Shown: piece by piece, positions 56,290-64,000 of the stretch | Layout: the number at the start of each line of letters is the position of its first letter | Position numbering within the stretch: the stretch's first letter is position 1 | DNA from: Echinometra lucunter | Lineage: Eukaryota > Echinodermata > Echinoidea > Camarodonta > Echinometridae | Assembly (NCBI GenBank): GCA_029962745.1 | Contig: CM057154.1 | Location: 272,954 to 336,953, forward strand | DNA length: 64,000 bases | Direction: 5' to 3' | Position numbers and translations under genes: made by a program | The notes under the pieces: model-generated | Database searches by the model: none | Seen by the model: only the letters and a program-made list of their open reading frames with translations | Told to the model about the DNA's origin: nothing

Positions 56290-58036
56290 ATGAGTATTTC
56301 TTGTGATTTGTATGAAATCTTATACCCTCATTTTAAGCATGATAGGGGAAGTAATTAGTATCCCAGAGGGAGAATTATCAGAATTTAAATTTCCACTGTA
56401 TTTTTGGTAGGACGACTTTACATTTGAAAAAAGTTATTTGGGCAATTAACGTCCTATATGTTACCAAAATAAGGAAATAGAAGTTGATTTGAATTGATCG
56501 CATCTTGAAATCAATCGCAACCCTGGGACAGCAATTGCGATTAATATCGAGTTGCGATTCATTTGCAAGACAGGGGCCCTTTTTGTCGATTTGTAACAAT
56601 CTTCATTTGAACTGAGTGTATGTCGCTTTCATATCTGCAGGCTAAAGATGAAAAGCTTCGGTTTTGGACGTACCTGTCTGGCTTCATTACCTTCTTGTCC
56701 TTCGGTAAGTAAAAATTTAATTGCTTGTTCCCTTCATTTTTTTCCATTTCCACGAATGTAAAAACAACAACAACAAGGCCCAAAGACCGCCCTCCCCCTC
56801 CGGATGCTTTCAACATGTAAACAGGAGAAAGACGTAATACATAAATTCTAAATTTATTTTCAGTCGCTGAGTATTACACATACATTTCACGCGTATAAGG
56901 GGCTGCCGTCTCCTATAGCCGGATATTCGGCTATTTTCTTTTATGAGGGAAAGAAGTAAGCGAAAAAAATCAAAAATCATATCTTATACATGTAATATAG
57001 GGTAACGGACATCGATGACATGATGTTTATGAGCGAGCAAGGCGGCGAGAAAGAACAAATTCAACTTTTTCTGCAGTTAATGATTAATCAGGATAATGTA
57101 TCAACTTATGACATTAACAAAGGAACTTTTTATGATTTATTTATCTATAAATTGATCCGTTTATTTCTTTTTTTCTTAAATTCTTTATTCAGTCACTAAA
57201 TTTCTTTCCTTGTTTATTGTAAAGTCAGTTTCATCATGACTGTTATCTGTTTTATTCTTAACAGAGTCAACCGATTCAGTGACTAAAGAAGCGAGGACCA
57301 CAATGTTGGAACATTTAGAAACAACGACATCACAAGACTCCACCGCTTCTGGTAAGCTATACAGAAATTTGAAAATGACGAAATTAAGTCGATTATAACT
57401 ATATGATTAAGCCTTTTGTAAAGAATGATAATTCATGTTTTAAAAAAAAAAGATCTATCGTAATATTTCATGGAACGAAAATTACTACGAAACTGATGAA
57501 TTGCTAACTTCCTCTCATTTTATCTTTCATCAAATTTTATTTAACATTCCTGGTTTGAGGCCTACTCGACATGCTCGACTTGTTAAGTTGCCTTCTCAGG
57601 ATCTCATTCCTTTTGACATGTAATTCCAACTCTTAAAACTGCATGTAGACACGTCACGTCCATTCACATGCGTTATTTTCTAACCTTGTGTTTTAATTTC
57701 ATTCAGGGTGAACGGAATCATCGACTACGGGAGCGAGGACCAAGTCCACTTCGACCGCGATGTCGGAACAACCAGAGACGACATCGCAAGAAACCACCAT
57801 CAAGGGCAAAATAAACGTCCTGGACTCCAGTGTTGACAACTGGATCGGACTGCGAGTCCAATCACGTAGAGACGTCAGGTGGTGGGACGGATCAAGCCTT
57901 ACATAATGATAAGACTGCCGTCAGTGTAAGACACGCGTGTTTAATAATTAAGTCAGAAAAAACCTACAAGTGGCAGGATCGGAACTGCTCCAACGAATAT
58001 AAATACATATGCGAGAAAGAAATCGATATTGCGTGA
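56290..58036 (+). pseudogene. degenerate EGF/C-type lectin gene copy
   Basis: Compared with the intact gene, the start ATG reads ACG and the following GT donor reads AT (about 56289-56293). Exon 2 (56641-56704) is kept (FWTYLSGFITFLSF). The unassigned-domain and EGF exons are absent. The first stalk exon (57267-57351) is intact; the second has lost its acceptor AG and runs straight into lectin-domain sequence near 57810 (NWIGLRVQSRRDVRWWDGSS). The first half of the domain and the intron are gone. A TAA at 57904-57906 ends the frame, and the last part (YKWQDRNCSNEYKYICEKE) follows in another frame. Confidence 0.75.
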
Positions 58037-58377
58037 CGTTTTTTTCTTATTTCAGTTGTTCATACCACATGTCTTCGGCAACAGTGCATCAGAAGGGCAA
58101 GGAGGATAAAGCTCCATCCCCCACCTCTTAAATTCTGAACCAGGCTTTAGTTTTCTTGTCACTGGTCATATATAATCCAGCGGAGAATAAAACTATACTA
58201 TTATTTGTCTTTGAAAATGGTGAATGTGAATTAATTGATTGTGAATTATGATGTTTGAATAGTTATTTTTAAAATTTCTCATATACAGTGCACTTTAAAA
58301 AAAAATATTCTTAAGCACTTTTAGCGTTATTGTTATTTTTGTTGTTTTATACGCCAATTCAAAGTACACAGTGTACA

Positions 58378-58621
58378 CAGGCGCGGATCCAGTACTTTTT
58401 TTTTTGCTTGTCGAGAAATTTTTGGACCTTTAATAGGAGAATAAGATACGCCTACTCCCCTATACGGTTTTTACGACACACGCTAAAAAATTTAGAATTT
58501 TTTATGCACCCCCCCCCCCGCTTATCAGCTTTCCCGACCGCGAGCGGGAGTTCACTGCCAGAATGTAATGTACGACCTCCCCCCCCCCCCCCCCCCCCAT
58601 CAAATCCTGGATCCGCGGCTG
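58378..58621. mobile_element. hAT-type MITE with GGATCC ends
   Basis: Starts CAGGCGCGGATCCAG and ends CTGGATCCGCGGCTG. Flanked by AGTGTACA and AGTGCACA, an 8-bp duplication with one mismatch. Interior poly-T and poly-C. Confidence 0.8.
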
Positions 58622-59079
58622 AGTGCACATGTATCTATATGGAACATGTACGTTATTCTTGTTCACTGTTGTTTCGCTCTTATAAGCATTATAGATTCTG
58701 ATTCTAACAGATTCAAACTTGTTTGTGCAGTAGCTCTTACTTCATCACAGGATGAAATGTTTATTAAATTTAAAGTGCATTTTGTCAGATGACGTCTATA
58801 AAGTACCAATGCTGACTCTAATAAAGAACCTTCAGAATCTTGAAAACTTCGTACGACTGAAGCTTCGGCCAACGTGGATCTACGGACTGGTGGAGTTTCG
58901 GACTAGTGAACTATGGACGACTCAACCATGTCAACCTTCGGCCGGATGAATATTCGAACTCGGATGAAGAGCCTATAAAACACTAGTAGATCTTCGGGCA
59001 ACTGAGCCTTGCACGGCTATGATTCGGACTGATTCATGAAGTTGCGGTCTTATGCACACAGGAAAGTCCCCGTGATTAT

Positions 59080-59650
59080 TTAAAAAACAAAAACACACTA
59101 ATTATGTCGAAAGTCTGTGTAAATAACACATGTTTACTATGTTGTAATTTCATGTGGATTGTCTTATAGTTGCCATTTCTAAACAGAAGAAGTGATTATT
59201 GATAACTTATCAGTAACCGTTGTGAAGTTGAATGTTGTAAGTTTCATTTAAATTTTCAAATGATCTTTCCAGGATATTTATCATTCTTAATTTTAACGAG
59301 ATTTTCACATTTTAACAAACTGTTGGTATGTGTGTATCAGTGATCAATAATGAAACATGTTTCATTTTTGCTAGTAATAGTCCTGTAAATTTGAACTCCT
59401 CTTTAACAGTTTAAATTCACAGAAAGAAAGAACTGCGTTTTTCATGCTAACAATTTTAAACCAATGATAAAGTACACTACGGACATGAATATTCAAAATT
59501 GCGGGCATACATGAATACCTCCACACATAATTCTGTGATGTCACTACGCATAATTTATTTTTTCTGAAATCTTTGAAAAGCAATATTGGTAGTAATAAAG
59601 CAATATATTGCTGTTCATGTATTATCCCGAATCTGTTTATTTCATGGTGT
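59080..59650 (+). repeat. duplicated lectin 3' flank, + orientation copy
   Basis: Blocks such as GATAACTTATCAGTAAC, CATTTCTAAACAGAAGAA and TTTTCTGAAATCTTTGAAAA recur inverted in 63115-63720; the last also recurs at 54830. No convincing gene: a 116-codon minus-strand frame here has no supporting feature. Confidence 0.65.
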
Positions 59651-60339
59651 TTATATGCTTCACCATGCAAAAAAAAAAAATGAATTATCCAGACAGAAAT
59701 GTAAATGAGAAAGAGATACATAGAGTGAGAGAATATCAGAAGGAGAATTGTATATCCAAAAAAAGAGAAAATTAAAAGAAGTTAAAGTAATGAAAATAAC
59801 GAGAAAAGGATAAAGAGTTCAGATCGAGTGAAGAGTGGAAGCCGAAAGGCTACAAAGAATTAAGGAAGACAGGAAATTTAATGAAATCTAAAACGAAAGA
59901 CTTATATAGAGAGAAGAAAAAAACACACACAATATGTTAAGCAGGGACTTTTACATGATTATAGACGTGAATCTTATTACAAAACTGATATAATTGATAA
60001 AAGAACATCTTGAAAGATCACCAACCTTCGTTCTTCATCTTTTTCTTTTGTTTAATCTATTTTATTGCAATTTGATGTAATTACATTATTTAATACTATA
60101 GCGCATAAACTACTTTCAACATTACTCAATAAACAAATAACGTTTATATTCATTCATGCAATACTAGTAACACGTTTGGTATCATAGAGAAGAGAACGAA
60201 TTGACCTCGACATTGATAATAACAAATTTCAGGATATTAATCATGAGTAACGGATGGGAAAAGTTTCCTTTTAAAGAAACATACTGTTTAGGGAGACATA
60301 TATTGACAATTAAAAGAGGAGGACATAGAGAAAGATACA
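59651..60339. other. AT/purine-rich spacer, no gene seen
   Basis: Low-complexity GAGA and AAAG-rich sequence (59690-59900), then AT-rich sequence. Nothing recognisable. Confidence 0.4.
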
Positions 60340-60700
60340 TTTAAAGGAGAATGCAACCCAGGCATCGGTGTGCTCTTAGTGAATAAAGATGACCAAGAAG
60401 AGTAAACAGTGAAAGTTTGAACAAAATCGGACAATCTGCTCAAGAGTTATGAATTTTGATAGTTTCAGTAAATCCCTATTATGGGGTCCTTGAGGTGGCA
60501 ACTTTGCCAGCATCTGTCATGTCATCGTGGACAACTCTCAATTCATTTTGTACATTAAAAAAAAAATGATTTATACGAAATTTCAAGTCAGGAATCAACA
60601 TAATTCTTCCCAAAATGCTTGAAGAATTGATATAGCTATGTTATACTCAAACAATAAATCAAAATAGCTTTTATTTTTTACAAAAAATAAAGAAAATGGT
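60340..60700 (+). repeat. probable dispersed non-coding repeat
   Basis: A compositionally distinct block with GTGAAAGTTTGAACAAAATC and TCAAGAGTTATGAATTTTGA, ending near an A-rich TTACAAAAAATAAAGAAAA. I recall similar wording in dispersed repeats of marine invertebrates, but only one copy is in this window. Confidence 0.3.
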
Positions 60701-60988
60701 GGCCTGCTTGCTGTTCTTGATTTTTTTTTTTTTTTTTACAGACGTGTATCGATCAGATATGATTATTTACGTCTGGGACTGGCCTTTTTACGTCACCATC
60801 CTGGTCACCATCCGATAGACGTGACTCGGACGAGAATCCGGGTTTGGTCGGATTTATAACTTCCACTGTAAGCTTGATTGCAGGCGCATAGAGTCCTTCA
60901 GGTGCACGCCAAAAAGCCCACTGTTGTACGTGGTTTGCTTTTTTCTTTGCCCTACCTCGAAAGGTGGCGCTGTGATGAAAGGCGACTT

Positions 60989-61722
60989 GATAGAGAAATA
61001 TGATCAGGATGATAGAGAAATAAGATGAAGAAATATGAAAAATACGTGATAAAGAATACAATTGAGAAATATATAGAAATACGTGTAAGGGAAATATGAT
61101 AGAAAAATATGATCGAGAAATACGTGATAGAGAAATATGATAGAGAAATATGATAGAGAAATACGTTATAGGGAATGATAGAGAAATATGACAGAGAAAT
61201 ATGATCGAGAAATACGTGATAGAGAATCAAAATAGAGAAATATGATAGAGGAATACGTTATAGGGAACGACAGAGAAATATGAGAAATATTTGATAGAAA
61301 AATATTAAAGAGAAATACGATAAATACGTGATAAAGAATATGATGGAGAAATATGATAGAGAAATACGTGAAAGAAAATCAAGATGGAGAAATATGATAG
61401 AGAAACAAGTTATACACTCTTAAAAAAATCCCGGGTCAGATTGACCCGGAAAAGAGTCCGCTGGGGCCACACTCCGTTGCGGGTGAAACAATGACCCGGA
61501 ATAGGGTCATGAAAACTAATTTCTGGGTCACATTTGACCTTATTCTGGGTTATTTTTACTTTCTTCCGGGTCTTTTTTGACCCGGAACGGAGTGTGGTTC
61601 CAACGGACTCTGTTTTGAATCAAGTCTGACTCGGAATTTTTTAAGAGTGTAGGGAATGATAGAGAAATATTAGAGAGAAATATAATAGGGACATATGTGA
61701 TAGATGAATATGAGATGAAGGT
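60989..61722 (-). repeat. GATAGAGAAATATG minisatellite, split by a MITE
   Basis: Degenerate repeats of GATAGAGAAATAYG about 11-20 bp apart fill 60989-61412 and continue at 61652-61722. Some units have the longer form ACGTTATAGGGAATGATAG. A Tc1/mariner-like MITE sits inside. Confidence 0.85.
61415..61649. mobile_element. 235-bp Tc1/mariner-like MITE with TA duplication
   Basis: The ends are CACTCTTAAAAAAATCCCGG and the inverse CGGAATTTTTTAAGAGTG. Inverted similarity extends about 85 bp (GAGTCCGYTGG, CCACACTCCGTT). TA flanks both sides (61413-61414 and 61650-61651). Intact minisatellite units GTTATAGGGAAT at 61164 and 61258 show the empty site. Confidence 0.88.
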
Positions 61723-62036
61723 ATTTTATCTGGGGCCGTGTAATCGATTCCGTGCATGGCGGAACATATTTTACTTGGCATTTTACTTGGCTAAGTAATA
61801 TGGTATAACTCTTATCATATTTAGGAATTCTACCATTAAACATAATTGTGGCGTCATAAGGCTTCATCGTTTTACTAAAGCCGATGAGTGAGTGAAATAC
61901 TTAAAATTCGGATTGAAATATGGAACTGAAAAACAGGCCCTGGTATGTTATCAATGAACAAAGTAAAGAAAAGATTGTATCGACCTCTGCGGTATAAGCG
62001 TTTAAAACAGCATCCTTGGATCTATTATAATAATTA

Positions 62037-62075
62037 TTCTCTTTCTCTCTCTCTTTCTCTCTCTTTCTCTCCCCT
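62037..62075 (+). repeat. (CT)n-rich microsatellite
   Basis: Imperfect CT repeat with TTTCTC interruptions. Flanking 61723-62530 is otherwise AT-rich, with CAATTCAATTCAGTCCAATT at about 62333 suggesting another retroposon end. Confidence 0.7.
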
Positions 62076-62530
62076 TCATCTCACTATTATCCACTTATTC
62101 CTCATGGTTATTGTGCATATATTCCTTTTAAAATGAAAATTCACCAATTTTTCTTTCTTCTTCTTTTTTAAAATTATTTTTCTTGGCATTATCTAATGCA
62201 CTTGCTTTCTCCCTTTCACTTTTCTTGATATATTTCTCCTTTTTCACCTTCGGTCACTCTGTGTAGCTCTCTTTCATTACGCTCCTCTCATTTTTAGTTT
62301 GTATGTCTATACTTTCTTACATGTTGTATTCAATTCAATTCAGTCCAATTCGTATTTAATTCCAACAGAAAGAGAAGCAATGGCATTACAGGACTATTAT
62401 GTAGAAAATATGAAAAAAAATATATGTACATAATCATTTTTTCTTGATAAGTATACAAGTAGTCTATAAACATTAAAAGAAATTATTATCTCTCTTCTCC
62501 TCACTCTGTTGCACGTTTACGAATAAAATG

Positions 62531-63078
62531 CATTGGCGTAAATCCCGGGGGGATGGGGGGGGGGGATATATCCCCCCCCCCCACTTTTTGGAGAGGGGGG
62601 ATGGCGTGTACAAATATCCCCCCCACTTTTTAAGAAAGAAAATATATTTTAATTCATCCGTTAGTAAAATCTTTGAATATCTGTCATAAACAACCATCAT
62701 ATTTTAGAATTTCTATTTGAAAATGCGATTGAAAACCAAAAAAGGTGGTTATTTTTGGCTTGCTCGCTCGTCATTATTTTAGAATTTCTATTCGAAAATG
62801 CGATTAAAAATGAGAAAAGTGGTTATTTTTGGCTTGCTCGCTTTGCTCGCTCATATTTTAGAATTTCTGTTAGAAAATGCGATTAAAAACTAGAAAAATG
62901 GTTATTTTTGGCTCACTCGCTTCGATCGCTCGCAAAATAAATATTAAAATGTGTGTAAGGGGGTCTGTGGGGGTCAGTGAGAGTGTGTGCTTATACCTAA
63001 GTGTGAGATCGACAGAAAAAAAAATCGTCAAAAAAGTCAATCATCCCCCCCACTCCTCAGAGTGGATTTACGCCGGTG
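62531..63078 (+). mobile_element. 548-bp hAT-type MITE, sister of 25508-26057
   Basis: The ends are CATTGGCGTAAATCCC and GTGGATTTACGCCGGTG, with a perfect 8-bp duplication ATAAAATG (62523-62530 and 63079-63086). The interior has three tandem ~75-bp units with GGTTATTTTTGGCTYRCTCGC and C/G homopolymers. Confidence 0.88.
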
Positions 63079-63114
63079 ATAAAATGACAACGAAATGAAC
63101 AAACGTGAGAGCAT

Positions 63115-63800
63115 ACATGAATACACACGCACAACAATATATAACTTTACTGATTACCAATAAAATTGCTTCCTAAAGATTTCAGAAAATCAAATATGCA
63201 TGTTGGCATCACAGATCAAATGTATTGGGGTAGTCATGTATGTAAAAACTTTGTGTTTATGTCAGTTATATGATTGCTTTAAACTTGTTAGGATAAAACA
63301 ATGTAAAAACAATCCTTTTATTTTGAAAATTTAAAGAAGTGTCTTCCGATTTACAGGATCATTACTGGCAAAAATGAAAAAAAGTATCTAAATCTTACTG
63401 ATACAGATGCACATGGTCATATCTTTCCAAAGCTTGAAAATATTACTGAAAATTAAGAACAACATCACGTCGAAACGATTATTTGGAGAAGTGTTATTAG
63501 ATTTAAATGAATCATACATCATTCAATTTTACAACTTTACAAGTTACTGCTGATAAGTTATCAATAACTAAGATGTCCTTCTTTCAGACACTTAGTTCTT
63601 CTGTTTAGAAATGTCACTTACGTTAACATGGTTAAGATGTTTCAGACAAAAAATCCAAACATAGCGAAGTGTGCTATTTACAAAGAAACTGCTAAGAGCG
63701 AACTGACAAAGACCACTGAAATTGTACAATGTTATAATGTTCAAATTTCTAAAGAATATCGATGTAAAAGCAACTTGCACTGTATTTCAGATATTATGGA
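63115..63800 (-). repeat. third, inverted copy of the duplicated lectin 3' flank
   Basis: Reverse complement similarity to 59080-59650: ACTGATTACCAATAAAATTG, CTAAAGATTTCAGAAAA, CTGATAAGTTATCAATAAC, TTCTTCTGTTTAGAAATG and TAGCGAAGTGTGCTATTTAC all have inverted partners there. An 80-codon frame at 63628-63870 overlaps it and has no supporting feature. Confidence 0.6.
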
Positions 63801-64000
63801 CATGCTAATTCAACCTTTTAAAAACCAGTTTATTCAGTTACGAAATTTTCAGAGACAAACACGAGTATAATCTTTGATTCGCTAGACTATATACAACCAA
63901 TGACAAGAAAACTCAAACTTAGGGGGGAGCTACCCCGTGCCCCCGCCTAGATTATCTAATGCAACTGTTGGTGCAAACAGGTCGTATGAACAATTAAAAT
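63801..64000. other. window end, short G/C-rich repeat-like patch
   Basis: GGGGGGAGCTACCCCGTGCCCCC at about 63922 resembles the G/C cores of the nearby MITEs. Otherwise nothing is seen. Confidence 0.3.

Larger units (their letters stand above)
55090..59060 (+). repeat. lectin segmental duplication, unit 2
   Basis: Same order of blocks as 39330-54130 but much shorter. Intron 1 is about 0.36 kb instead of 4.9 kb, and the exon 3, EGF and intron 6 segments are missing. It contains the lectin pseudogene. Confidence 0.7.

Noticed and set aside
57485..57510. CTGATGA word as a possible hammerhead ribozyme core
   Set aside because: No matching GAAA strand or helix I and III pairing nearby.
59371..59721. 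Minus-strand 116-codon hydrophobic frame
   Set aside because: AT-rich sequence inside a duplicated non-coding flank; the inverted copy at 63115-63720 does not keep the frame.

Overview
This is eukaryotic genomic DNA from an animal. Genes are split into small phase-consistent exons with GT-AG introns, and repeats fill most of the rest. A young BEL/Pao LTR retrotransposon, tRNA-headed SINEs, many hAT-type MITEs and a secreted EGF/C-type-lectin gene fit a marine invertebrate deuterostome; an echinoderm such as a sea urchin is my best guess. That guess rests on the general look of the sequence, not on a diagnostic marker. The window holds three real loci. Everything else is repeat, transposon or unassigned intergenic sequence.

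Layout. 1-5240: a small secreted six-cysteine protein gene on + (copy A, 4 exons, intact frame). 5490-10577: satellite 1, about 24 copies of a ~210-bp unit with a poly-G tract and a CACGTG-centred palindrome, running into a gap of exactly 500 N (10578-11077). 11453-26887: the first seven coding exons of ANAPC7 (APC/C TPR subunit) on -, with a 9.4-kb BEL/Pao element inserted antisense in intron 5. 27165-30310: satellite 2, 14 copies of a ~224-bp unit, beginning just upstream of the ANAPC7 promoter. 30345-36117: an inverted copy (B) of the 1-5240 arm, enlarged by nested hAT MITEs. Copy B of the six-cysteine gene carries a 10-nt insertion at the exon 2 donor that shifts its frame.

38-64 kb is a lectin locus. 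A seven-exon gene on + (40259-53081, 331 aa predicted) encodes a signal or anchor segment, a small novel Cys-containing domain, one EGF domain, a Thr/Ser/Lys-rich stalk and a C-terminal C-type lectin domain. A degenerate second copy (about 55.1-59.1 kb) has lost its start codon, a splice donor, the EGF exon and half the lectin domain. A third fragment of the duplicated 3' flank lies inverted at 63.1-63.8 kb, so the cluster may continue beyond the window. The 4.9-kb intron 1 of the intact gene is packed with repeats.

Main caution: the left contig (1-10577) is joined to the rest only across a round-number gap, ANAPC7 exons 8 onward are absent, and satellite copies become more error-like toward the gap. 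The inverted arrangement of arms A and B could therefore be a scaffolding or haplotig artefact. All gene models come from reading splice sites and frames by eye.
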